Shown one piece after another: positions 51,101 through 58,514 of a DNA stretch of 64,000 bases. This stretch comes from Caldilineaceae bacterium (lineage in GTDB: Bacteria > Chloroflexota > Anaerolineae > Caldilineales > Caldilineaceae): assembly GCA_020634755.1 (NCBI GenBank), contig JACKBC010000007.1, positions 140,336-204,335 of the forward strand, in the 5' to 3' direction. Position 1 is the first letter of the stretch. The number at the start of each line of letters is the position of its first letter. The position numbers and the translations under genes are program-made. A model generated the notes under the pieces. That model ran no database searches and was not told the DNA's origin. It saw only the letters and a list, made by a program, of their open reading frames with translations.

Positions 51101-51901
51101 CCCAATGCGGCCCATTTGTGGAACGAAAGAGGAAACGCCTATCTCGCCGCCAACATGCAGGATAAGGCCGAGGAAGCGTATCAGAAGAGCCTGGAACTTG
51201 ACGATTTGTTTGCGCAAACCTACTTGTTGTTGGCCGACTTGTATGATCGCAATCAAGAGTATGATAAAATGATTACTATGTTGCGCAAAGGCATTGACAC
51301 CATGAATGCGCACCCGCGTCTTAAGCCCACCGCGCAGATGTATAATTATTTGACGGTGGCGCTTTCGCGCACGGGAGATACAGAAGGCGCCATTGAGAAT
51401 GCCTTAAAGGTGCTCGAGTTGCAGCCCGGAGACTTGGGCGCCATGCGCAATTTGATGTTGCTCTATCGCGATGCCGATCAGCCGGAAAAGGCGATTGACA
51501 TGGGACAACAGATTTTGGCGTTGGCCGGTACGGACAATCCGCAGCTCGTGCTCCAGATACGCCAGCTGTTGGTGGAGCTCTACACCGCTACGGGCCAAGA
51601 GGATCAGGCCACGCTGCAATATGAGGAAATGCGGCAGCTGAATCCCACTGACGTCAATCTGTTGCGCACATTGCAGGCGCAGTACCAAAAAGAGGGCAAT
51701 GCCGCCAAGGAGATGGAGGTATTGCAAACGCTGGTTGCGCAGGACCCCAATAACTTTGAATATCCACTGGGGTTGGCGCGCCTGTTGCAACAGCAGGGCC
51801 AAAACGAACAAGCGATTTCTTATGCACAGCGGGCGCTGGAACTGGCGCCGGAAGATCAGAAAGCGGCCATCAATGAATTGTTGGCGCAATTGAAGCAGTA
51901 G
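48170..51901 (+). CDS. O-antigen ligase-like membrane protein fused to TPR domain
   Basis: This is a 1243-residue protein. The N-terminal ~500 residues form many membrane helices with an O-antigen ligase (Wzy_C) core: SVARFVSWWGSYQRLQGTY, VFWTQSRGP-like AIFWTQSRGPILGILLG, and the periplasmic loop around LVGYGPEAMWVAYNPF. Further helices reach about residue 850. The rest is a row of tetratricopeptide repeats (AHLWNERGNAYLAANMQDKA, AQTYLLLADLYDRNQEYDKM). Such fusions couple polymer transfer to protein-protein contacts. ATG 48170 is used because GAGGAG precedes it by seven bases. The length is well above that of simple ligases. Confidence 0.85.
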   Translation: MLNPQSAICPGQSRQLPKRLMNPNNKLDAWCNAALEAGWLAALVVAPMFFNVFSSRVFEPDKISLVRSIALFMLLVWLVKVANSGQLWLPAYGSNGLSADAPHPPDSTPLWQRILRTPFFVPLVLLAIAYTLSTFFSVARFVSWWGSYQRLQGTYTYLSYVIIALLTAGHLRTPDQIRRLQHTFILVSLPIAIYGVIQHYDKDPLPWGGDVTTRVAANAGNAIFLAAYLLMAVFFTIERIYSSFAHLLGAYSEQTGDDAEQSNVQDMPAAFAGGAYMFVLMVQLLAIFWTQSRGPILGILLGIYLMGLLLFSSLRPRGYRVLTMSWVGLGLGGVIFLILLNTTAVGNAVRTIPSLSRLSTILDLESGTAIVRVLIWDGASRMVAPHAPIIYPDGSEDAVNAIRPLVGYGPEAMWVAYNPFYPPDLAHYERRNASPDRSHNETWDSLVITGILGFIAYMSLFISVFYWALRWLGLISQRRDTILFGAILAIFSVALVLIFRDLDNGNWRFLGVAVPAGMMLGLGVYVTLAVFLHPELKPEPSQIPRQLLIIALVCTAAAHFVEIHFGIAIAATRTYFWVQTALLLVLGMYWAQPSPFAAVATGEADEALPAEEPPSAASRRRGRNNRRDRQVGRRRLLHGAPALPAFVMVDLLIFFTFVFIYTTNSQGLSSPFAILWNSVTKRMVMGELINSPSLLFLMLFTWLIGATLGLAQTSLSREQAPDMGWWLRGYGLHALVVWGGWIIYGMIQSGRLIPLSGADLTAQLENVAGHFAVYTWLVVVWILAAAVVFAWPYLRERIAFGGSRALIGGLAALILTPIIFWFITTVNIALVRADIIYKQGQQFDSQSNWVSSIELYRRALQARTTEDHYMLFLGRALLEQAKQVTEGGTFSLGANPTLHDVLELTPNQVSQMNREELLRAAEVVLKEAQRVNPLNTDHTANLARLYRTWADLTDDPAERQTRLDESLAAYAMAVTLSPNAAHLWNERGNAYLAANMQDKAEEAYQKSLELDDLFAQTYLLLADLYDRNQEYDKMITMLRKGIDTMNAHPRLKPTAQMYNYLTVALSRTGDTEGAIENALKVLELQPGDLGAMRNLMLLYRDADQPEKAIDMGQQILALAGTDNPQLVLQIRQLLVELYTATGQEDQATLQYEEMRQLNPTDVNLLRTLQAQYQKEGNAAKEMEVLQTLVAQDPNNFEYPLGLARLLQQQGQNEQAISYAQRALELAPEDQKAAINELLAQLKQ

Positions 51902-51922
51902 AACCATAGGCACTTTTTATGT

Positions 51923-52007
51923 AGGACTTATGCAAGCCCGGAGCAAAAGTTGCCAAGTTTACGATGCTGTCCTCTCCTGGCAATCCACCGGCGCTGTGTA
52001 AGTCGTG
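51923..52007. repeat. R4 element, copy 2
   Basis: Read in reverse, it runs CACGACTTACACAGCGCC to GGCTTGCATAAGTCCTAC and aligns with the outer parts of 57264-57435, including TGGAT(T/C)GCCAGGA. It lies between the ligase and WecA-like genes. Confidence 0.65.
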
Positions 52008-52038
52008 TTATGGTTGTGTAGCCAAAAGGAACAACTTT

Positions 52039-53046
52039 ATGACCCCCTATCTTTTAATGGCAGCCAGCGCCCTGGTGCTTGCCATTGGCAGCACGCCCGT
52101 TATGCGCAAGGTGGCCATCCGCTATGGCGTGGTGGATGCACCGACGGCCCGCAAAATTCACGCCAGCCCGGTGCCGCTGCTGGGTGGTGGCGCCATTTAT
52201 GTGGCCTTTGTGCTGGCGCTGCTCTTTTTGGGCAACCGCTTTTACATCAATGAACTGGTGAGCATCTTTGTGGGCGCCACGTTCATGAGCCTGATGGGCG
52301 TGGTGGATGATCGCTGGGGGCTGGGCAGCTACGTCAAGCTAACCGGTCAGCTCCTGGCCGGCTGTATTCTGATTTACAGCGGCGTGCAGGTGCATCTTTT
52401 CTTCAACTGGTTGGATATTCCCATTACGCTTTTGTGGATTGTGGGGATTACCAACGCCATGAATTTGCTCGACAATATGGACGGCCTGTCGGGCGGCATT
52501 GCCATGATTGCGGCCATCTTTTTTGCGCTGCTGGCCTCGTTGAGCCATCAGTATCTGGTGGGGGCATTGGCGGCAGCATTGGCCGGTGCATGCGCCGGTT
52601 TTCTCGTCTATAACTGGAACCCGGCCCACATCTTTATGGGCGACACCGGTAGCCTCTTTATTGGGTTTTTGCTGGCTGCGGTGGGGATTAAGCTGCGCTT
52701 TCCCACCAACATTGTCAGCGTCACCTGGATGATCCCGTTGATGGTGCTGGCTGTGCCGCTCTTCGATACGACGCTCGTCTCGGTTGGTCGTTTGCGCCAG
52801 GGCCAAAACCCGCTGACCACGCCGGGCAAAGATCACATTAGCCACCGGCTGGCCTTGCTCACCGGTAGCCGCCGCGAAGCCGTGCTGCTCTGCTATTTGA
52901 TCGGCGGCGCCACGGGGGTGGCGTCCGTCTTTTTGACCAGAGCCGGCCAGGTGGAAGCGTATATTGTGGGCGGCACCATGTTGATTGTGGCCCTTTACGG
53001 CATTTGGTGGCTGGAATTCCGCAATGGCGGCGTGCGCCAGCCGTAA
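52039..53046 (+). CDS. undecaprenyl-phosphate sugar-1-phosphate transferase (WecA/TagO-like)
   Basis: This 335-residue member of the MraY/WecA superfamily has about ten membrane helices. Motifs seen are VVDAPTARKIHASPVPLLGG, MSLMGVVDDRWGLGSYVKL (Asp-Asp), NAMNLLDNMDGLSGG (catalytic Asp region), NWNPAHIFMGDTGSLFIGF and the His-containing loop KDHISHRL. It would start glycan synthesis by moving a HexNAc-1-phosphate to undecaprenyl phosphate at the inner membrane. ATG 52039 is preceded by AAAGGAA. It belongs with the polysaccharide genes upstream. Confidence 0.88.
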   Translation: MTPYLLMAASALVLAIGSTPVMRKVAIRYGVVDAPTARKIHASPVPLLGGGAIYVAFVLALLFLGNRFYINELVSIFVGATFMSLMGVVDDRWGLGSYVKLTGQLLAGCILIYSGVQVHLFFNWLDIPITLLWIVGITNAMNLLDNMDGLSGGIAMIAAIFFALLASLSHQYLVGALAAALAGACAGFLVYNWNPAHIFMGDTGSLFIGFLLAAVGIKLRFPTNIVSVTWMIPLMVLAVPLFDTTLVSVGRLRQGQNPLTTPGKDHISHRLALLTGSRREAVLLCYLIGGATGVASVFLTRAGQVEAYIVGGTMLIVALYGIWWLEFRNGGVRQP

Positions 53047-53201
53047 TGTGGAAAGCGTCACATAGGTCGCTGCCGGTGCGCCGCGCGCCGCTAGCTTGCC
53101 GGGGCGCAAATGGCCGACCTCATTCACAATTCACTATTTACAATTCACTATGTACAATTTGTCCTTCGCCGTTTAAGTTAGCAATCGAGGAGTTTAATCT
53201 G

Positions 53202-54575
53202 GTGTTTACCTGTTCAAAGAATGTATTAAAACGTTTGGCTCTGGTGCTGCTGGCAATGGGATTGATGCTGCTGGCCGGCTGTAGTGCCAGCGAGGCTGAA
53301 CCCACGGCGGCGCCAGAACCCACGGAGGCTGCCGAAGTCGCCGCAACCAGCGTAACGGAAAGCACGCCGGAACCGGCTGCGGATGCGCCCAGCACGGATA
53401 TAGGAGCGGCCGGTGCGCTGGCGCCGGAAGAACGCAATAATCTCTATTCCGCGCCGCCACCGCTTTCGCTGGTAGATGGCCAATATTATTATGCCACCAT
53501 CAAAACGGCCAAGGGCGATATGAAAGTGCAGCTTTTTGCCGAGCAAGCGCCCAAGACGGTCAACAATTTTGTCTTTTTGGCGCGCGAAGGCTTTTATAAT
53601 GACACTACTTTTCACCGCGTGTTGGATGGCTTTATGGCGCAGGGGGGTGATCCCACCGGCACGGGCGGCGGCGGACCGGGCTATGAGTTTGAAAATGAAA
53701 GCTTCCCTGGGTTGGAATTTGACCGCGCCGGCCTGCTGGCCATGGCCAACCGCGGGCCCAACACAAATGGCAGCCAGTTTTTCTTGACTTTTGGTCCGGC
53801 CGACTGGCTTAACGGCGGCTATACGATTTTTGGGGAAGTGATTGAAGGGCTGGACGTGCTGGACAAGCTTACCCGGCGCGATCCAAACGAAAATCCGAAT
53901 TTTGCAGGCGATGCCATTGAAACAATCACCATTGAGCAGAGCGATGCCAGCGTGTTGCCCACGCCCGGGCCGTTGCCACCCACGGCCACAGCCACCGTGA
54001 CGCCCACGCCGTATGCACCCACCAGCTTGGACAATGCAGAGCGTCCGCTGGCAGAGGTGCCGGCGGCGGAGCGCGTGGACTATTTCAATACGGCGCCGGA
54101 AATGGTGATTGATGCGAGCAAGGCGTACACGGCGCTCCTGACCACCAGCCAGGGTGATATTACGTTGGCGCTGGATAGCGCGGGCGCACCTGTGGCCGTA
54201 AACAATTTTGTGGTGCTGGCGAATTTGGGCTTTTATGATGGTGTGCCCATCAATCAGGTTAGCCCAGGACAGGCGTTGGTTTTTGGTTCGCCAGACAATG
54301 TGCCGATCCACGACGTAGGCTATGGTGTGGCTGCCGAACTCGATGTGGCCCAGGCGCCGGATGTGGGCTCCGCCGCCTATATTCCGCTGCCGCCACAAGA
54401 GAGCCAGGTCGGTTTTAGCAGTGGCAGCCAAGTGCTCCTGGCATTGGTTCAGCCCCCTGCGCAAGCGGTTGCCAACTATAGCTTTTTTGCCAAAATGGTC
54501 GAGGGGCTGGATGTGTTAAACGCGCTGACCACTGATGATACAATTGAGTCTGTTACGATTTCGGAGAGCGAATAG
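53202..54575 (+). CDS. lipoprotein with tandem cyclophilin domains
   Basis: This 457-residue protein starts at GTG 53202 (GAGGAG at 53187-53192) with a lipoprotein signal (RLALVLLAMGLMLLAGC). A Glu/Ala/Pro-rich linker leads to a full cyclophilin-type peptidyl-prolyl isomerase (~90-250; FHRVLDGFMAQGGDPTG, NGSQFFLTFGP, YTIFGEVIEGLDVLDKL). After a Thr/Pro linker comes a second cyclophilin-like domain (~285-455; VNNFVVLANLGFYDGVPINQ) that has lost the catalytic Arg, the FxxxQGGD strand and the SQFF strand. It is probably inactive and structural. The protein would fold or bind exported proteins at the outer face of the membrane. Confidence 0.85.
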   Translation: MFTCSKNVLKRLALVLLAMGLMLLAGCSASEAEPTAAPEPTEAAEVAATSVTESTPEPAADAPSTDIGAAGALAPEERNNLYSAPPPLSLVDGQYYYATIKTAKGDMKVQLFAEQAPKTVNNFVFLAREGFYNDTTFHRVLDGFMAQGGDPTGTGGGGPGYEFENESFPGLEFDRAGLLAMANRGPNTNGSQFFLTFGPADWLNGGYTIFGEVIEGLDVLDKLTRRDPNENPNFAGDAIETITIEQSDASVLPTPGPLPPTATATVTPTPYAPTSLDNAERPLAEVPAAERVDYFNTAPEMVIDASKAYTALLTTSQGDITLALDSAGAPVAVNNFVVLANLGFYDGVPINQVSPGQALVFGSPDNVPIHDVGYGVAAELDVAQAPDVGSAAYIPLPPQESQVGFSSGSQVLLALVQPPAQAVANYSFFAKMVEGLDVLNALTTDDTIESVTISESE

Positions 54576-54717
54576 AAACCGTTGTACTGTTCACGTGGTG
54601 GCGTTGGCCCATGCGCCGCGCGGCATGACAAGCAACTTTTTCACCTGTTATCTCGTAAAGGGAAAGAGCCGCGTCGACGTGGTCCGGAGCGCCGCCATGT
54701 GAAAGAGTATACATATT

Positions 54718-55377
54718 ATGTCCCAAGAAAGTTCTGTATCAACTCCCCAACCTCTACAGGACGCTATTTTGCCGCTCAGCGCGTCTGCTGATGCCCAAGT
54801 AGATCCATTGTGGCTTGCCAAGCTGAAATGGTGGAGCGGTGTACTCTTTATTGTAGCCATCACGGTGGCCAGTTTTTGGCTGCTGCTGAACCCGGCTTGG
54901 GTCGTCTGGGCCGGTCAATGGGGCTATGTGGGGGCATTTTTCATTAGCCTAATTTCCAGCGCCACCATTATTTTGCCGGCGCCCGGTATTGCCGTGGTGG
55001 TCGCCATGGGCAATGTATTGGATCCGGTGACGCTGGGCATTGTGGCGGGCGTGGGCAGCGCCTTTGGTGAGCTAAGCGGTTATGTGGCCGGGGCCACCGG
55101 CAGCGTGCTGATCCCTAGAAGCCAGCGCGTTCATATGCGACGCTTACAGGTATTGACGCATAAATATGGCGCGTTGCTGCTCCTGGTGTTGGCCGCGATT
55201 CCCTTTCCGCTCTTTGACTTGGCTGGCATGGTGGCGGGCGCGCTTAAAATGCGCGTCTTTTGGTTTCTGAGCGCGGTTGCCGTAGGCAAAAGCATTAAGT
55301 ATATCATTCTGATTTTTGTGGGGTTGGGCTCAATTCAGCTGTTGCAGCACCTCTTTGCGGCAATTGCGGCGCCGTAA
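54718..55377 (+). CDS. VTT-domain (DedA/SNARE-associated-like) membrane protein
   Basis: This is a 219-residue protein with a first helix at ~40-60 (LFIVAITVASFWLLLNPAWV) and the VTT core: GYVGAFFISLISSATIILPA, VAGVGSAFGELSGYVAGATG, AAIPFPLFDLAGMVAGALKM, ending with a helix (YIILIFVGLGSIQLLQHLFA). Family proteins are lipid scramblases or polyprenyl-phosphate transporters, so a link to the nearby undecaprenyl-phosphate chemistry is conceivable but unproven. No strong ribosome binding site is seen; only a weak GAAAGAG stands about 15 bases upstream. Confidence 0.82.
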   Translation: MSQESSVSTPQPLQDAILPLSASADAQVDPLWLAKLKWWSGVLFIVAITVASFWLLLNPAWVVWAGQWGYVGAFFISLISSATIILPAPGIAVVVAMGNVLDPVTLGIVAGVGSAFGELSGYVAGATGSVLIPRSQRVHMRRLQVLTHKYGALLLLVLAAIPFPLFDLAGMVAGALKMRVFWFLSAVAVGKSIKYIILIFVGLGSIQLLQHLFAAIAAP

Positions 55378-55389
55378 TTAGGACACTGC

Positions 55390-55502
55390 CAATGTCATTC
55401 AGTGAGCGAAAAGTGCGTCGCACGGGGTCCGCCATTTTGATCCTCGCATTCGAGGGGCATACCGTGCGACGCACTTACAGCGGTCTTACCTAAATGACAT
55501 TG
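55390..55502. repeat. R5-type palindromic element (about 113 bp)
   Basis: The outer arms are CAATGTCATTCAG and CTAAATGACATTG. The inner arms AAGTGCGTCGCACGG and CCGTGCGACGCACTT are exact reverse complements, and CCTCGCATTCGAGG forms a small central hairpin. It abuts the split R1 copy. Confidence 0.75.
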
Positions 55503-55679
55503 AGTACACTGCAACGGTATTGGTGAAACAGACATCGGGCTCGCTTAATGACTTATGTTACGCAAGTCTGAAGGAACATCGGCTCGCTGACGTTCCTGTT
55601 TCTTTCTAGCAGCTTGGCTGTCGCTGCGTAACGTGAGCTCATAAATCTGCCCCCATTTCTTCCCGTTGCGATCTGTTGA
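55501..55679 (+). repeat. R1 element, copy 7, split by an R3 insertion
   Basis: 55501-55550 matches the first 50 bases of R1 and 55644-55679 matches the last 36 bases, so together they make exactly one 86-bp R1. The insert between them (55551-55643) is a separate repeat, R3. Confidence 0.8.
55551..55643. repeat. R3 element, copy 1 (inserted in R1)
   Basis: ACTTATGTTACGCAAG begins it and CTGCGTAACGTGAGCTCATA ends it; the ends are imperfect inverted repeats sharing TTACGCA. The middle (GACGTTCCTGTTTCTTTC) is shared with 57436-57525. It is present inside an otherwise complete R1. Confidence 0.8.
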
Positions 55680-55714
55680 TAATGCGTACCTCAACGCATT
55701 CACTTTTGTGACGT

Positions 55715-55800
55715 TATATTCAGCGCTGAGTTGAGAACGGAGTTTGGTTGCTCCGGTTGAGCTTATGGAAAACTCCGGTTCTCATTGCAACCGCAGTATA
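55715..55800. repeat. R2 hairpin element, copy 2 (86 bp)
   Basis: It runs TATATT to AGTATA. It shares GGAGTTTGG at the start of its loop and TATGGAAAACTCCGGTTCTCA with copy 1 at 9455-9540. The left arm has one lost base (GAGAACGGAG), so the stem is slightly damaged. 55801-56090 shows no gene or repeat that I recognise. Confidence 0.8.
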
Positions 55801-56090
55801 GCGGCGATTTCCTTTTCCTCGATTGCTGCTTTGTATCTCAAATTGTATCTCTCTTATATTTCAAGATATCTATTAGGCCCATATCTACTCGTGTAAAATT
55901 CGATAGTTCACAATGTGGTGGATGCGGCCTACTTTACCGCTCATATCTCTGCGATACGCTGTATGAATAAGTGCGCATGCCGTGAAAATCATCAAACTGT
56001 TGTGAGCTACTGAATTTTGTGTGGATTGGAACTAACCGCTCGAGGCGGGCAGCTGAGCGATATGTAAACGTTTTAAACACGAGAGGGCCA

Positions 56091-56125
56091 CTAGTGCCGC
56101 AATAATTAAGCGGCCAGGCAACTAG
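56091..56125. repeat. R6 element, short form
   Basis: CTAGTGCCGC...AATTAAGCGGCCAGGCAACTAG: the two ends match those of the longer unit at 57330-57415, but the middle is missing. GTGTGCGTCGCACA (R5-type core) follows directly. Confidence 0.6.
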
Positions 56126-56188
56126 TGTGCGTCGCACATAGTGCTGCGTAAAATGTAATAATTCCAGCCGTTAAGGATTTTAAGAAAC

Positions 56189-57262
56189 ATGAAACTATTT
56201 CGATGTCGTAATTGTGGTCAGCTTCTCTATTTTGAAAATATTGTGTGTGAAAAGTGTGGTCATGCGTTGGGATATTCGTGGGAACAAGATTCCCTATTGA
56301 CGCTTGCTGCTTCCCAAAATGATCTTTGGTTTGAAGCGCAGGCGCCGACAACGCCATTTATCTATTGTAAAAATTATGAATACGGTGTCTGCAATTGGCT
56401 CATCCCGCAACATACTGGCGATACGCTCTGTATAGCCTGCCAGTTGAATCGGACCATTCCTGACCTGAGCAAAGAAGAAAACCTCAAACGCTGGCGCAAA
56501 TTGGAGCTTGCCAAACATCGCTTGGTCTATAGCCTACAGCATCTCAACTTGCCGGTGATAACGAAAAATATGGACGAAGAGTGGGGGCTGGCGTTTGATT
56601 TTCTGGCCAATGCTGAGGGTGGTGGGCAGGAAGAAGCAGTTACAACGGGCCACGATAATGGCATCATTACCATTAACATTGCCGAGGCCGACGATGCCCA
56701 ACGTGAACAGATGCGCGAATCGCTTTCTGAACCGTACCGCACCTTGTTGGGCCATTTTCGCCACGAAATAGCCCATTATTACTGGATGCGCTTTGCCCAA
56801 TCTCCCAAATGGCTGGCGGACTTCCGGCAGATTTTTGGGGATGACAGTGCTGATTATGGCGAGTCGCTCAGAAACCATTATGCCAATGCGGACAATATAC
56901 AGTGGAAAGATGAGTTTATCAGCGCTTACGCCTCGGCCCACCCTTGGGAAGATTGGGCTGAAACATGGGCCCACTATTTACACATTGTCGATACGCTGGA
57001 AACTGCATACGCATTTGGCATCCAGGTGGAGCCGACGATCCATGTGGATGAAACATTTAGCGCCCGCGCGGACGTGGATGCCTATCGCGAGCCCAAATTT
57101 GAGCGCATCATCGACACCTGGCTGCCATTGACGTTTGCCATCAACAGTTTAAACCGCTCTATGGGCAATACGGATTTGTATCCATTTGTGCTGACCCCAG
57201 TCGTCCTGAAAAAAATGGAATTTATTCATAACAGCATTCGTTTTGCCACGGGGAATAGTTAA
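56189..57262 (+). CDS. zinc-ribbon and putative zinc metallopeptidase protein (DUF2248-like)
   Basis: This 357-residue protein starts with a zinc ribbon (FRCRNCGQ...CEKCGHA). A second Cys group follows (CKNYEYGVCNW...CIACQ), then a long domain containing HFRHEIAHYYWMR, an HExxH-type zinc site. A downstream WEDWAETWAHYLHIVDTLE may supply the third ligand. This layout fits the DUF2248 family of proposed zinc peptidases. No signal peptide is seen, so it is likely cytosolic. The substrate is unknown. It stands alone between two repeat-filled gaps. Confidence 0.78.
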   Translation: MKLFRCRNCGQLLYFENIVCEKCGHALGYSWEQDSLLTLAASQNDLWFEAQAPTTPFIYCKNYEYGVCNWLIPQHTGDTLCIACQLNRTIPDLSKEENLKRWRKLELAKHRLVYSLQHLNLPVITKNMDEEWGLAFDFLANAEGGGQEEAVTTGHDNGIITINIAEADDAQREQMRESLSEPYRTLLGHFRHEIAHYYWMRFAQSPKWLADFRQIFGDDSADYGESLRNHYANADNIQWKDEFISAYASAHPWEDWAETWAHYLHIVDTLETAYAFGIQVEPTIHVDETFSARADVDAYREPKFERIIDTWLPLTFAINSLNRSMGNTDLYPFVLTPVVLKKMEFIHNSIRFATGNS

Positions 57263-57263
57263 C

Positions 57264-57435
57264 CACGACTTACGCCGCGCCTGTGGATCGCCAGGAAAAG
57301 AGACGATCTTTTACAAGGCGGGTTTTATTCTAGTGCCGCGAACATTTGATTTTTAGAAATCGCAACTTGAGTAAACGTCTTATGGGATTTCTAAAAATTA
57401 AGCGGCCAGACAATAGGCTTGCGTAAGTCCTATAA
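57264..57435. repeat. R4 element, copy 3, carrying an R6 insertion
   Basis: 57264-57329 (CACGACTTACGCCGCGCC...) and 57416-57435 (GCTTGCGTAAGTCC...) are the two parts of an R4 unit. Between them lies the 86-base R6 (57330-57415; CTAGTGCCGC to GCGGCCAGACAATAG), with an internal perfect stem ATTTTTAGAAATC/GATTTCTAAAAAT. Confidence 0.7.
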
Positions 57436-57525
57436 ACTTATGTTACGCAAGCCTAGAGGAAAGTCGGCTTGCCGACGTTCCTATTTCTCTCTAGCGGACT
57501 GGCTGTCGCTGCGTTACGTGAGCTA
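57436..57525. repeat. R3 element, copy 2
   Basis: ACTTATGTTACGCAAGCC to GCTGCGTTACGTGAGCT; it agrees with copy 1 over nearly its full length (GACGTTCCTATTTCTCTCTAGC). It abuts the R4/R6 composite and ends 24 bases before the YihY start codon, so it may contribute to that gene's leader. Confidence 0.8.
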
Positions 57526-57548
57526 TTCACATTGAAAGCAAGCAAACA

Positions 57549-58439
57549 ATGGCCCATGAGGTTTATGCACTGATTAAAAAGACGATTGAAGAGTGGCTTG
57601 AAGATGGCGTATCCAACTTGGCGGCTGCCTTGGCATACTACACCATCTTTTCGCTGGCGCCGCTCTTGATCATCGCCATTGCGGTAGCGGCCTTCTTTTT
57701 TGCCGATCGCTCCGCCGTGCACAATCAGCTCATGGCGCAAATTCGCGGGCTTGTCGGTGCAAGTGGTGCTGAGCTTGTGGGTGAAATGTTGGACAATTCA
57801 GCCCAGAATAATCGCAGCTTGATTGCCAGCCTGATCGGGTTTGGCGCATTGCTCTTTGGGGCCACCGGTGTTTTTGCACAGCTGCAAAGCGCACTCAACC
57901 ATGTGTGGGGGGTGAAGCCCAGATCCGAAGGCATTACCGCGATCATCAAGGTGCGCACTCTTTCCTTTGCCATGGTTTTGGCCATTGGGTTTTTGCTATT
58001 GGTATCACTGATTATCAGCACAGTGCTCTCTTCTGTTGATGCCTATTTTTTAAACAATCTGCCCGGCGGCGAATTGTTGGCTCGCATGCTTAGCCTCATT
58101 ATCTCGTTTGGGCTGGTCACGTTGCTCTTTGCCCTCATCTACAAAGTGCTGCCCGATGCTGAAATTCGGTGGCGCGACGTCTGGATGGGGGCGGCGGTCA
58201 CTGCGCTGCTTTTTACAATCGGCAAATATTTAATTGGCCTCTATCTGGGCAACAGTTCGGTGAGCACCGCCTATGGCGCAGCTGGCTCATTGGTCGTCTT
58301 ACTGCTTTGGGTCTACTATTCAGCGCAGATATTGCTTTTGGGGGCCGAGTTCACGCAAGTTTATGCACGCAGATACGGGAGGCAGATTCGCCCTGCCAAC
58401 CATGCGGCGGCGGTTGTTGAACAATCACAATCTACATGA
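57549..58439 (+). CDS. YihY/virulence factor BrkB-family membrane protein
   Basis: This 296-residue inner-membrane protein has six helices. WLEDGVSNLAAALAYYTIFS, LAPLLIIAIAVAAFFF, SALNHVWGVKPR, LFALIYKVLPDAEIRWRDVW, GAAVTALLFTIGKYLIGLYL and SVSTAYGAAGSLVVLLLW are the family's landmarks. It was long misnamed ribonuclease BN; the true role is unknown and some members are proposed transporters. ATG 57549 follows the end of an R3 element closely and has only a weak GAAAGC before it. Two AI-2E transporters follow on the same strand. Confidence 0.87.
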   Translation: MAHEVYALIKKTIEEWLEDGVSNLAAALAYYTIFSLAPLLIIAIAVAAFFFADRSAVHNQLMAQIRGLVGASGAELVGEMLDNSAQNNRSLIASLIGFGALLFGATGVFAQLQSALNHVWGVKPRSEGITAIIKVRTLSFAMVLAIGFLLLVSLIISTVLSSVDAYFLNNLPGGELLARMLSLIISFGLVTLLFALIYKVLPDAEIRWRDVWMGAAVTALLFTIGKYLIGLYLGNSSVSTAYGAAGSLVVLLLWVYYSAQILLLGAEFTQVYARRYGRQIRPANHAAAVVEQSQST

Positions 58440-58514
58440 TTAGTGATAGGGTGTCCACATGTTGTAAGATTTAAGATTGTTGGTCATCTGTTTTAGGAGG
58501 GGCATGGCGTTGAA

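Noticed and set aside
53226..54464. 412-codon minus-strand frame opposite the cyclophilin lipoprotein
   Set aside because: Despite its length it is an antisense shadow: its text is rich in Arg/His/Gly repeats without fold motifs, while the plus-strand protein has clear domains and a lipobox.
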